From positions 1-64,000 of the forward strand of contig JACKJU010000006.1 in NCBI GenBank assembly GCA_020637805.1: a stretch of 64,000 nucleotides of DNA, written 5' to 3'. The notes below the pieces were generated by a model, which ran no database searches, was not told where the DNA came from, and was given only the letters and a program-made list of their open reading frames with translations. Position numbers and translations under genes: made by a program. Below are positions 34,278 through 43,039 of the stretch, piece after piece (position 1 is the first letter of the stretch; every line of letters starts with the position of its first letter). Source of the stretch: Nitratireductor sp. Its GTDB lineage: Bacteria > Pseudomonadota > Alphaproteobacteria > Rhizobiales > Rhizobiaceae.

Positions 34278-37200
34278 TCAGTGAAAGTCGCGGCTCGGGA
34301 ACAGGCGCTTGGCCTGTTCGCGCGGATGCCTGGCGCTTGGCGGCTGCCGCCGGGGACGCGGCGCGTCGTCGGCCTGCGGCTGGGTGATGCCCACCGCATC
34401 GTCGAGCGGATGGCCGAGGTCATACAGCCGGTGGGACAGGTCTTCGATATGCTGCGCGATCAGGTGAACGACGATGCCCTCGCGCTGAAGATGGCCGGTC
34501 ACGCGCAGAAGGCGTCCGCCCATCACGGCGCGGCGAAAGCGCTCATAGACCTTGGGCCAGACGACGATGTTGGAGACGCCGGTTTCGTCCTCCAGCGTCA
34601 GGAAGATCACACCTGACGCCGTGCCGGGCCGCTGGCGGGTGATCACGAGGCCGCATACGCTGGTGCGTCTGAGTGGTGCTTCCGTCAAACGGTCATGGGG
34701 CGTGAGCCCGGAGATTGAAGGCCGCAGCAGTTCCATGGGATGGGCACGCAGTGTCAGGCGCATGGAAACATAATCTTCCACCACTTCCTCGCCCAGTTGC
34801 ATGGATGGCAGATCGACCTGCGGCTCGCGGATGTTCTCCCCGTCGATCGGATCGTTGAACAGGGGCAGGGGTTCCGGGCTGCGGATCGCCTTGACCCGCC
34901 ACAGGGCATCGCGGCGGGTAAGGCCCATGTCAGAGAAGGCATCGGCCTCGGCCAGCCGCTCCAGTGCGGCGGGCAAAAGGCCGGCCCGGTGCCACAGTGC
35001 TTCCGGGTCGCGGTATCCGTTGCCACGAACAGAGACGACCCGCCGGGCATCGGCTTCCTTGAAGCCCTTGATCTGGCGGAAGCCCAGCCGCAATGCCAGC
35101 GTGCCATCCGAACGCCGCTCCAGCGTGCAATCCCATTCACTGCCGTTCACGCAGACCGGGCGTACCTCGATGCCATGTTCGCGGACATCGCGGACGATCT
35201 GGGCAGGCGCGTAAAATCCCATGGGCTGGGAGTTCAGTAGCGCGCAGGCGAATACCGCCGGATAATGACATTTCAGCCAGGCGGATACATAGGCAAGCAT
35301 GGCGAAGGCGGCGGCATGGCTTTCGGGGAAACCGTAATCTGCAAACCCCTCGATCTGGCCAAAGCAACGCTCTGCCACTTCCATGCTGTAGCCGTTGGCC
35401 AGCATGCCGTTGACGAACTTGTCGCGAAATTCCCCGATCGTGCCCATGCGCCGGAACGAGGCGAGCGAGCGGCGCAGGTGATCGGCTTCCTCGGCGGAAA
35501 AGCCTGCTCCGACCACGGCAATGCGCATTGCCTGTTCCTGGAAGAGCGGCACGCCAAGGGTGCGTTTCGTCACCTCTTCCAGTGCCGGGCCGAAAGGTTC
35601 CGGCTTTTCCAGTCCCTGGCGCCTGCGGATATAGGGTTGCACCATGCCGCCCTGGATGGGGCCGGGCCTGACGATGGCAACCTCGATCACCAGATCGTAG
35701 AAGGTTGCCGGTTTCATGCGCGGCAGGAAGTTCATCTGCGCGCGGCTTTCCACCTGGAACACGCCCACGGCGTCGGCCTTCTGCAGCATGGTGTAGGTGG
35801 CCTTGTCCTCCTGCGGAACGGCGGCGATGGTCATCTGGCGGTGTTCATGACTGTCCAGAAGGGCAAAGGCCTTGCGGATGCAGGTGAGCATGCCGAGGCC
35901 CAGAATATCCACCTTGAGGATATTGAGGGTGTCGATGTCGTCCTTGTCCCATTCGATGACGGTACGGTCTTCCATTGCCGCATTCTCGATGGGGCACAAT
36001 TCGTCCAGCCTGCCGCGCGTGATGATGAACCCTCCGACATGCTGGGAAAGATGGCGGGGAAAGCCGATGACCTCGCCAATCAGGCGGATGGTCTGGGCAA
36101 GGCGGGGGTCATCGGGGTCCAGTCCCAGTTCGCGAATGCGCTTCGGGTCGGCACCGCCATTCGACATGCCCCATATCTGGCCGGACAGGCTTGCGGTCAC
36201 GTCCTGTGAAAGGCCCATTACCTTGCCCACTTCGCGGATCGCGGCGCGGGTGCGGAAATGGATCACTGTTGCGCAAAGCCCGGCGCGGTGGCGGCCATAT
36301 CTCGAATAGATCCACTGGATCACCTCCTCGCGCCGTTCATGCTCGAAGTCGACATCGATGTCCGGCGGTTCGCCGCGGTATCTCGACACGAAACGCTCGA
36401 AGACCATGGCGATCTGGTCAGGGCTGACATCGGTGATGCGCAAGAGGTAACAGAGTATGGAATTGGCCGCCGAGCCGCGGCCCTGACACAGTATGCCCTC
36501 GTCCCTGGCATGTTTGACGATGTCATGGACGGTAAGAAAATAGGCGGGGAAATTGAGTTCCCCGATCAGTTTCAGTTCCTTTTCCATAAGGTCATGCACC
36601 CGTTGCGGTGCGCCGCCCGGATAGCGGTATTCCAGCCCCTCGCGGGCCAGCCGCTCCAGCCGGGCAAGCGGGGTTTCGCTGCCGGATATTTCGTCGGGAT
36701 ACTCGTAGCTGAGTTCGCTCAGGCAAAACGAGCAGCGCGCCGCGATCTCCAGCGTGCGGCGCAGGGCAGCCGGATGGTCGCGGAAAATGCGTGCCATGTC
36801 CGCATGTCCCTTCAGGCGGCGCTCGGCATTTGGCAGGGCGCGGCTGCCGATCTCGTCGATGGTGACGTGTTCACGCATGCAGGTGAGCACATCGGCGAGC
36901 TGCCGGCGTGCGGCGCGGTGCATCAGTACATCACCCACGGCCACCATGGGCGTTGATGCCCTTTGCGCCAGCCGGGCGCAGGCCTGAAACCATGCCTGGT
37001 CGGAGCCGTCATAGCGCGGTACGGCACCGAGAAAGACATGGCGCGGGAAACGCCGTTGCATTTCCTGGACGTGCTGGCGTGCCTGGTTAAGCGTGGCCCG
37101 GGGCAGGGCGATCAGGATCATGCCGGTGCAGTTTTCGAACATGTCCCTGATGCCGAGGTGACATTCACCCTTTTGTGCCCGGCGCTTGCCAAGTGTCAAA

Positions 37201-37499
37201 AGCCGCGTCAGGCGCTGCCATGCGGTGCGGTCGGCGGGCAGGGCGATCCAGTCCACGGTGCTGTCGTCCAGCACAAGGCGGCAGCCGGGAATGAGGCGGG
37301 GCAGGGATGCGCCGTCGTGCTTGCGCCGCAGTTCCTTGAGTGCCGAATAGGCGCGCACCACGCCAGCGACCGAGTTGCGGTCGGTTATGGCGATGGCTTC
37401 GAGGCCGAGTTCGGCGGCGCGGGTGACCATTTCCTCGGGGTGGGAAGCCCCGGTAAGAAAGGTGAAATTGGTCGTGGCGCACAGTTCGGCATAGTTCAT
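34278..37499 (-). CDS. dnaE2: Error-prone DNA polymerase DnaE2 (ImuC)
   Basis: 1073 residues. An N-terminal PHP domain shows ITDRNSVAGVVRAYSAL, in which the metal-binding His of replicative DnaE is Arg, typical of DnaE2. The polymerase core has PPDIDVDFEHERREEVIQW with catalytic aspartates, and GRGSAANSILCYLL. The C-terminus carries an OB-fold (GVIFLTLEDETGVSNIVVWP). It is the catalytic part of the ImuA-ImuB-DnaE2 mutasome for damage-induced translesion synthesis. ATG 37499 overlaps the imuB stop by 4 bases; a longer frame re-reads imuB. Its stop lies 15 bases from that of the convergent hypC. Confidence 0.95.
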   Translation of the reverse strand: MNYAELCATTNFTFLTGASHPEEMVTRAAELGLEAIAITDRNSVAGVVRAYSALKELRRKHDGASLPRLIPGCRLVLDDSTVDWIALPADRTAWQRLTRLLTLGKRRAQKGECHLGIRDMFENCTGMILIALPRATLNQARQHVQEMQRRFPRHVFLGAVPRYDGSDQAWFQACARLAQRASTPMVAVGDVLMHRAARRQLADVLTCMREHVTIDEIGSRALPNAERRLKGHADMARIFRDHPAALRRTLEIAARCSFCLSELSYEYPDEISGSETPLARLERLAREGLEYRYPGGAPQRVHDLMEKELKLIGELNFPAYFLTVHDIVKHARDEGILCQGRGSAANSILCYLLRITDVSPDQIAMVFERFVSRYRGEPPDIDVDFEHERREEVIQWIYSRYGRHRAGLCATVIHFRTRAAIREVGKVMGLSQDVTASLSGQIWGMSNGGADPKRIRELGLDPDDPRLAQTIRLIGEVIGFPRHLSQHVGGFIITRGRLDELCPIENAAMEDRTVIEWDKDDIDTLNILKVDILGLGMLTCIRKAFALLDSHEHRQMTIAAVPQEDKATYTMLQKADAVGVFQVESRAQMNFLPRMKPATFYDLVIEVAIVRPGPIQGGMVQPYIRRRQGLEKPEPFGPALEEVTKRTLGVPLFQEQAMRIAVVGAGFSAEEADHLRRSLASFRRMGTIGEFRDKFVNGMLANGYSMEVAERCFGQIEGFADYGFPESHAAAFAMLAYVSAWLKCHYPAVFACALLNSQPMGFYAPAQIVRDVREHGIEVRPVCVNGSEWDCTLERRSDGTLALRLGFRQIKGFKEADARRVVSVRGNGYRDPEALWHRAGLLPAALERLAEADAFSDMGLTRRDALWRVKAIRSPEPLPLFNDPIDGENIREPQVDLPSMQLGEEVVEDYVSMRLTLRAHPMELLRPSISGLTPHDRLTEAPLRRTSVCGLVITRQRPGTASGVIFLTLEDETGVSNIVVWPKVYERFRRAVMGGRLLRVTGHLQREGIVVHLIAQHIEDLSHRLYDLGHPLDDAVGITQPQADDAPRPRRQPPSARHPREQAKRLFPSRDFH

Positions 37500-38983
37500 G
37501 CGAATTCCCCGTGCACGAACCAGGCGGGATTTTGCGGCGTGTAATAAAGCCAAAGGCGGCGGCCCTGGCTGGTTTCCACATACCAGTAGTCGCGCATGCC
37601 TGAGCGCCAGTTGCCGTCCGAGTGCCACCATTCCGGAGCGATGCGTTCAGGGCCGGTGGCGCGCGCCGTGGTAAACAGCATGCGCCGCCACTGGAATCTT
37701 TCCGGGAATCGGCCTGGCGGACAATGGCCGGTTCCGGGAAGGGGTTCCGGCGGAAACAGGCGCAAGGGGCGGGGCCGGTGGCTTGTCCATGAACCTTCGG
37801 CCTGGCAATGGGGCGGCTGGCAATGGGCAGCCGGTGCGATGATGAAGCTGCGTTCCGGGATGTGGCTGTCGGAGGGCAGGAAACGGCGGATGCTATCGAG
37901 GCCGATGCGGGTGCCGAGGCGGCTGATCAGGTCGTCCAGCCGGTCCTTGCGGGCAGTCGAGACATGGCTCAACTGGGAAACGGGAACGGGGCCGGTCTCG
38001 ATGGCGGCAAGGCGCATCTGGTCGATGCCGTAACCGGCGTCGACATCGCCTATTCCGCGTTCGAAAAGCGAGAGAATGCTTGCCGGGTCGTTCATCGGGC
38101 GGGCAAGGCGCAATTCAACCGTTCGCGCCTCCTGATCGACCCGGCGCAGGTCAAGACGAAGAATGCGCGCGCCGGTTTCCTGGGCCTTCAGCCTGGCACA
38201 AAGCCGCTCAAGGAGACGCGACGTACCCGCCATCACATCGTCACGCAGGCCGATGGGCTCGGGCAGGGTCATCCGCACCCCGTAATGGGGCGGTTCGCCC
38301 AGTGGCGTGACCGGTTCGGACTGGCGGCCCAGTGCCTGGTCGAGACGCATCATCAGTTCCGGCCCGAAACGGCGCGCCAGCGGCGGGCGTGCAGCATTCT
38401 CAAGATCGGCAATGGTCTTCAAGCCAAGCCGCTCCAGGGCGGTGACCATCTGTCCGTCCAGCCTGAGGGCGGCAACAGGCAGGCCGGTGACGTCCTGTGT
38501 GGAAGCCAGGCCGTAATGGGCCAGGGCCCATGCTGCGCCGCGCGTTCCCGTCAGCCCGATGCGCACGGTTATCGAGGATCTTGCCAGGCGGTCGTGCATG
38601 TCGGCGATCATCTCTTCCTCGCCGCCGAAAAGATGCGACGAACCGGTGATGTCCAGCACCAGCCCGTTCTCGCCTTCCAGCCCCACCCAGGGGCAATAAC
38701 GCGTGGCCCATCGGCTGAGTATTCGCAGGAAGCGCCTGTCGGCCAGATCGTCAGCCGGGCTTGTCTGAAGGCTGGGACAAAAGGCGCGAGCATCGGCAAG
38801 CGGCATGCCGCGGGCAAGCCCCTGCTGTTCTGCTGCCTCGTTCAGGCAGTGGATGCGGTTTGCATTGCCGGTGTTGAGGGTGATTGCAAAGGATCCTTCA
38901 ACCGGGCGTGCGCGAAGAACCCGGTCGCTTGCCAGCCGGGGGAACCACATGGAGACGATGCGCCGCCCGATCCCATCGAACAT
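37496..38983 (-). CDS. imuB: ImuB, inactive Y-family polymerase-like protein
   Basis: 495 residues. It resembles DinB/PolIV (little-finger region, FGGEEEMIADMHDRL palm remnants), but the first catalytic motif, normally DMDAFFAS, is SMWFPRLAS, and the S-x-D-E catalytic pair is missing. This is the known state of ImuB, which acts as the hub joining ImuA, DnaE2 and the beta clamp. The frame extends into imuA by 86 bases at its start and overlaps dnaE2 by 4 at its end. It is part of the SOS mutagenesis operon. Confidence 0.92.
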   Translation of the reverse strand: MFDGIGRRIVSMWFPRLASDRVLRARPVEGSFAITLNTGNANRIHCLNEAAEQQGLARGMPLADARAFCPSLQTSPADDLADRRFLRILSRWATRYCPWVGLEGENGLVLDITGSSHLFGGEEEMIADMHDRLARSSITVRIGLTGTRGAAWALAHYGLASTQDVTGLPVAALRLDGQMVTALERLGLKTIADLENAARPPLARRFGPELMMRLDQALGRQSEPVTPLGEPPHYGVRMTLPEPIGLRDDVMAGTSRLLERLCARLKAQETGARILRLDLRRVDQEARTVELRLARPMNDPASILSLFERGIGDVDAGYGIDQMRLAAIETGPVPVSQLSHVSTARKDRLDDLISRLGTRIGLDSIRRFLPSDSHIPERSFIIAPAAHCQPPHCQAEGSWTSHRPRPLRLFPPEPLPGTGHCPPGRFPERFQWRRMLFTTARATGPERIAPEWWHSDGNWRSGMRDYWYVETSQGRRLWLYYTPQNPAWFVHGEFA

Positions 38984-39491
38984 GCCAGATACCTAATGTT
39001 CCTGTTTTGTTCTTTATAATTTCCCAGCGCTGAAGAGTCGAGTCTCCAGAGGTGGCAGCAGAATCGAAAACGGGTGCACAATGCCATCTTGTCTCGGCGG
39101 CATTGCTGCCCATGCCTTCGGGTATGAGGCACAAGCCAGTGGTATTGCCCGTCTTCGCGGCCAGTTGCAGGCGCCGTCCGGCGGTGAGGCCGATATCCTG
39201 GTTCACTTCCGCCACGACAAGCGACAGCGAGCCGTCACGCAGGGCTTCCTCGGTCACCGACAGACAATCGGACTGGCTGGAAGGTTCGGCGAGCAGCAGG
39301 CGAGAGGGGTCGAAAAACCCGCTCAGGCCGACGGGGTTGATGCGTTCCGGGCGCCAGCCTTCACGCACCCACAGCAGATTGCCCTGAGACATTGCGGCTG
39401 CGATGGCCGCGAAAGCTGCTGCGCCGGGGCCGCTGGCCTCGTGCATGCGCGCCGGGCGTAAAGGGAAACAGGTGGAAAGATCGGTCTGCAT
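38898..39491 (-). CDS. imuA: ImuA, RecA-like mutagenesis accessory protein
   Basis: 197 residues. The frame has the RecA/SulA-like core of ImuA: FPLRPARMHEASGPGAAAFA, GNLLWVREGW, LSLVVAEVNQDIGLTAGRRL and the C-terminal RWEIIKNKTGTLGIWHVRWD. It begins at ATG 39491, the first start after the end of the neighbouring kinase gene. Its end overlaps imuB by 86 bases, an unusually long overlap. A GAAT-N7-GAAT repeat just upstream may be the LexA site. Confidence 0.85.
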   Translation of the reverse strand: MQTDLSTCFPLRPARMHEASGPGAAAFAAIAAAMSQGNLLWVREGWRPERINPVGLSGFFDPSRLLLAEPSSQSDCLSVTEEALRDGSLSLVVAEVNQDIGLTAGRRLQLAAKTGNTTGLCLIPEGMGSNAAETRWHCAPVFDSAATSGDSTLQRWEIIKNKTGTLGIWHVRWDRAAHRLHVVPPAGKRPGSSRTPG

Positions 39492-39497
39492 GGTGCG

Positions 39498-39512
39498 GAA
39501 TGTACAGCGAAT
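39498..39512 (-). promoter_or_regulatory. Candidate LexA/SOS box (ATTC-N7-ATTC) upstream of imuA
   Basis: On the coding strand the sequence is ATTC-GCTGTAC-ATTC, seven bases before the imuA ATG. The alphaproteobacterial LexA consensus is GTTC-N7-GTTC; both half-sites differ only in the first base. Spacing and position are right for SOS control. Confidence 0.45.
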
Positions 39513-39522
39513 GTGAAAAGTT

Positions 39523-41055
39523 TCAATTTCCGGTCTGGAGAATTGCGGAGAGTGCCGCCTTGGCGGTTTCGCTGGCAGGCCCGGTGACAGGCAGCAAAAG
39601 CCAGTCGTCCGCGCGGCCGATTCCGGCAAGCTGTTTCTGCAGAACGGCGACATCGGCATCAGAGGCTGTCTTCGAACGTGTCGCAACGCGGTCCAGCAGG
39701 ACTTCTGGCGGCGCTTCCAGCCATATCCCGGCAAATGGAGCGCCGGCCTGGCTTGCAACCTCGCCGATTGCGCGGCGCTGGCGGCGATTGGCGAAGACAC
39801 CATTTGTCACGACGACGCAGCCATCGCACAGCAATTGCTCCGCCCGTCGGTTCATCTCGCCGTAGACACGGGTGGAAACCTCGGGTGCATAGGCCACGGC
39901 AGGCAGGGCGGTTTCAGGTGCGGTTCCATGAAGCGCCTTCCGGATCCGGTCGCTTTCGAGAATCCGGGCACCTGGCGCAAGACCGAGCACGGGAGAGATC
40001 GCGTCGGCAAGGGTGGATTTTCCTGACCCGCTCAATCCGCCCAGCGCGACGAGGCGAGGCCCGGTTTCTCCGAGCAGCTCCCAGGCAAGGTCGAAATAGC
40101 TGCGTGCGGCAAAAATCAACTTTTCGTCCAGGCTGTCTGCCTCGGCCAGCTGGGTTGCCGTGACGTGGGCGCGCACCGCAGAGCGAACCGCCATGAAGAA
40201 GGGCAGCAGGGACCAGCCGTCATCGTTTGAGGTACGGTCGCAATAGCGGTTGGCAGCGAGACTGGCGAGATCGTGCTTTCCGCGGTGCCAAAGATCCATG
40301 AGAAGGAAGGCCAGATCGTAGAGTACATCCACGGTGGCGATGCGGTCGTTGAACTCGATGCAGTCGAACAGCGTGGGCCTGTCATTGAGCATGCAGATGT
40401 TGCGCAGATGCAGATCGCCATGGCCGAGTCGGATGTGCCCTTCGTCCGAGCGCCGGTCAAGGCGTTGCTGGTGTTTTTCGAGTGCCAGACGAAAGGCCGA
40501 ACAAAGCTGTGCGATTTCTTCACGGGAGAACACATCGCTTGTAGCAAATCCGCTTTCATTGATCGCCAGCACTTCGTTCATGAGAGTGGAGCCACGAACG
40601 CCTGTCACTGGTTCCAGCCCGCCGTGAAAAGCGGCTATTTCATCGGCGACATCGCGCATCAGGCCTGGGGAGATAGCGTCCCGTTTTGCCATGTTGTCCA
40701 GAATGGTCTGTCCGTCGAAACGAACCATCTCGACAACCGCGTCCACGAGTTCGCCTTCTCCGCCAAACTGGAGCTTGCCGCTGTCATTGCGGACAATCGT
40801 GCGAACGCCGCGATAGAGACCGGGCGCGGTGCGCCGGTTGCGCTCGACCTCGCGGTGGCAGAATTCGAGCCTGAGTTCCGGCGTCGAGAAATTGGCATAG
40901 GGAAGGCTAACGGCCCGCTTGAGCTTGAACGCCTTGTCACCGAGGAGGAAAATCTCCGAGATATGGGTCTCGATCCGCTCGACCGGGCCCGGCAAACCGT
41001 GGGAGGCCGGGTCTTGCAGGAAGGCAATCGTGTCGCTCTGGTCTTCAACGATCAT
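39523..41055 (-). CDS. Kinase-like (APH-fold) protein fused to an AAA_33 P-loop domain
   Basis: 510 residues in two halves. Residues 1-330 are an aminoglycoside-phosphotransferase-like fold with GHGDLHLRNICMLND (catalytic Asp) and FDCIEFNDRIATVDVLYDLA (metal-binding region). Residues 340-510 form a P-loop kinase domain with Walker A GGLSGSGKST and a lid/arginine region near RVATRSKTASDAD. The combination is a known conserved bacterial family with no established function; small-molecule phosphorylation is likely. It lies 31 bases upstream of the imuA start on the same strand, and read-through could link the two. Confidence 0.75.
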   Translation of the reverse strand: MIVEDQSDTIAFLQDPASHGLPGPVERIETHISEIFLLGDKAFKLKRAVSLPYANFSTPELRLEFCHREVERNRRTAPGLYRGVRTIVRNDSGKLQFGGEGELVDAVVEMVRFDGQTILDNMAKRDAISPGLMRDVADEIAAFHGGLEPVTGVRGSTLMNEVLAINESGFATSDVFSREEIAQLCSAFRLALEKHQQRLDRRSDEGHIRLGHGDLHLRNICMLNDRPTLFDCIEFNDRIATVDVLYDLAFLLMDLWHRGKHDLASLAANRYCDRTSNDDGWSLLPFFMAVRSAVRAHVTATQLAEADSLDEKLIFAARSYFDLAWELLGETGPRLVALGGLSGSGKSTLADAISPVLGLAPGARILESDRIRKALHGTAPETALPAVAYAPEVSTRVYGEMNRRAEQLLCDGCVVVTNGVFANRRQRRAIGEVASQAGAPFAGIWLEAPPEVLLDRVATRSKTASDADVAVLQKQLAGIGRADDWLLLPVTGPASETAKAALSAILQTGN

Positions 41056-41176
41056 GAAGGTCTTTCATCCTCCGGTACAGGAGCCGTATCTGAAAGGACC
41101 AGTATCATACACCGGACAACTAGGTGCCATGATCCAGCGCATGCAAGAAGAAGATGGGCGCCGCGCGCTGCAAAAT

Positions 41177-42964
41177 TCAGCCTTCTGAAGCGGCTTCTAC
41201 TGCGGCGAATGCTTCGAGAACCTTTTCCGGCATCACGTGCAGCATTTGCTGCCCGGCATCTGGTACGATTTCGATCCTGCTGTGAGGCACGAGAGAAGCC
41301 GCCAACTTTGCGATCTCCGGATTGACCGCAGGATCCTGCTCTCCATGAAGGATGAACAGTGGCACGGAAATATCGGCAATGATGTCGCTCCAGTCGTGAT
41401 TGCTGGCGCCGGTATCTCCCAGGAATCCGACGGTTCCGTTTGTAGTGACATGCCGGATGCCTGCATGCAGAAGGCCGTAGATATCGTGATCGCGCAGGGC
41501 GTTCTTGTCCGCCGTGCTCCTTTCGGCCAGCGCTGCGATGTAGCGTGTCGCGCCGCCGAACCGCAGGTAGCTCAAACCGGTATGCGCGATGAAGCGATGC
41601 GCTGCCCAGGAGGCGATTCCGCTCGACATCGCCAGCTTCTGGATCGCGCCTGCCGGCACAAGATGCTCAGCCATCTGCAAGGGGAAATAGGCCGAACAGA
41701 GGACAATCCCGGCAACCCTTTCAGGATGGGCCCTGGCATATTCGATCGCTATCCTCGTACCGAACAGATGTCCGAGCAGGATGATTCGGCGTCCCTCGAA
41801 CCTCTCCGCGATCATGCGGGCGTCCTCTACGGACGTCTCTATATAGTCGCTCCGGACAGGCTGCTTGTCCGTGCCGCCATAGCCCGGTCTCGAAGCGCCT
41901 GCCACCTCGTAGCCATGCCGGGCGAAGCTGATGCGTGCCGTCTGCGAAAGTTCGGGGCTTTGAAGAAGTCCGTGAAAGTTCAGGACAAGCGGTTTGTCGG
42001 TGTCCCTTCCACCCGGCAACCTGTGATGTACCCAGCTGATTTTCCTGCCATCGCGTTCCGCCATGCGCCAGACGGATGGATCATGGGCATAGGGAAAGCT
42101 GTCCCTGCTGCGAATTGCCGAAACCGGTGAGCGGGGCGCTTCGCCCGAGAGAGCGGCAAGGCTGGTAATGTCCTTGACGATCTGCACGGCCTCGACGCGC
42201 GAGGATGCTCCAAGCTTTCTGAAAATCGATTGCGTCTGGCTCTTCACCGTATCAAGCGAACGCGACCGTTCTCTCGAAATCTCAACGTTCGATTTGCCGG
42301 CGACCATCTGCTCCAGGATCTCGACTTCCGATTTGGAAAGATCCAGGCACAACTGGAGCATCAGAGCGATGTTGTCTCCCCAGTTTGCTGCAGGAAGCGT
42401 GACGATGACGACATCGAATTCGCTCTCATGGGTCACGGAGACGAAAGCACCATCCTCGCCTGCGCGTACAAACCTGCGCGTGGAGGCCGTATCCTTGTCC
42501 CTGTCTGCGAATATCTCGGCGATCGTTTCCAGCACATAATTGTCGAGCAGGCCGATCAATTCGCTCGCTGGGGTCACACCGGTGCCGTCCGGGTTGAGGG
42601 GCAGCGCGGAACGGCTGCTTCCACCGAGCTCGATGCCGAGACCGTCAAGGTCGCCAAATGCATGCCGTGCAGAGCGGCTCTGTGCCACTATCCTGAAATT
42701 ACGGTCCACGATCAGCTTCAGTGCAGGCCCCTCGACAAGAGGCCGGTATCGGGCTTCCGGGCTTGGGGATATGCGCTCGGCAAGCTGGCCGGCAATGGCA
42801 AAGTGCTGGTCGATCTCGGTGGAAAACTCGGGGCTTCCATCCCGGCTGCTGGCAAGAAACTGCTCAAGGTCACGTATCAGTTCCGTGAACTCCTGATCGC
42901 CCTTGAAATAGGAATAGATCGCCTCGACCGCGCTCGAAAGGCCGTTTCCCTCAGCTTCCTTCAT
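41177..42964 (-). CDS. LuxR-type HTH regulator fused to an alpha/beta-hydrolase domain lacking the nucleophile
   Basis: 595 residues. Residues ~80-190 may be a PAS-like sensor; 207-265 are a LuxR helix-turn-helix (DLSKSEVEILEQMVAGKSNV, then RSLDTVKSQTQSIFRKLG). Residues ~325-590 are an alpha/beta-hydrolase: oxyanion region LVLNFHGLLQSPE, ASRPGYGGTD, and the acid-turn LHGEQDPAVN. At the nucleophile elbow, normally G-x-S-x-G, the sequence is GHLFG with Leu400 in place of Ser, and the usual Gly-His near the end reads DAGQQMLHV. Thus catalysis is probably lost and the domain may serve as a ligand sensor, in the manner of strigolactone or gibberellin receptors (inference). It follows the Slam gene on the same strand after 75 bases. 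Confidence 0.85.
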   Translation of the reverse strand: MKEAEGNGLSSAVEAIYSYFKGDQEFTELIRDLEQFLASSRDGSPEFSTEIDQHFAIAGQLAERISPSPEARYRPLVEGPALKLIVDRNFRIVAQSRSARHAFGDLDGLGIELGGSSRSALPLNPDGTGVTPASELIGLLDNYVLETIAEIFADRDKDTASTRRFVRAGEDGAFVSVTHESEFDVVIVTLPAANWGDNIALMLQLCLDLSKSEVEILEQMVAGKSNVEISRERSRSLDTVKSQTQSIFRKLGASSRVEAVQIVKDITSLAALSGEAPRSPVSAIRSRDSFPYAHDPSVWRMAERDGRKISWVHHRLPGGRDTDKPLVLNFHGLLQSPELSQTARISFARHGYEVAGASRPGYGGTDKQPVRSDYIETSVEDARMIAERFEGRRIILLGHLFGTRIAIEYARAHPERVAGIVLCSAYFPLQMAEHLVPAGAIQKLAMSSGIASWAAHRFIAHTGLSYLRFGGATRYIAALAERSTADKNALRDHDIYGLLHAGIRHVTTNGTVGFLGDTGASNHDWSDIIADISVPLFILHGEQDPAVNPEIAKLAASLVPHSRIEIVPDAGQQMLHVMPEKVLEAFAAVEAASEG

Positions 42965-43039
42965 TGTTGAGACTTCGCCACCATTCCACCCCTGCAGGAA
43001 TCATACACATTCAGCGTTGCGGGCGACAAGCTGCTTTAC

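Noticed and set aside
37808..39019. 403-codon open frame on the plus strand
   Set aside because: Antisense of imuB and imuA; composition is typical of a shadow frame.
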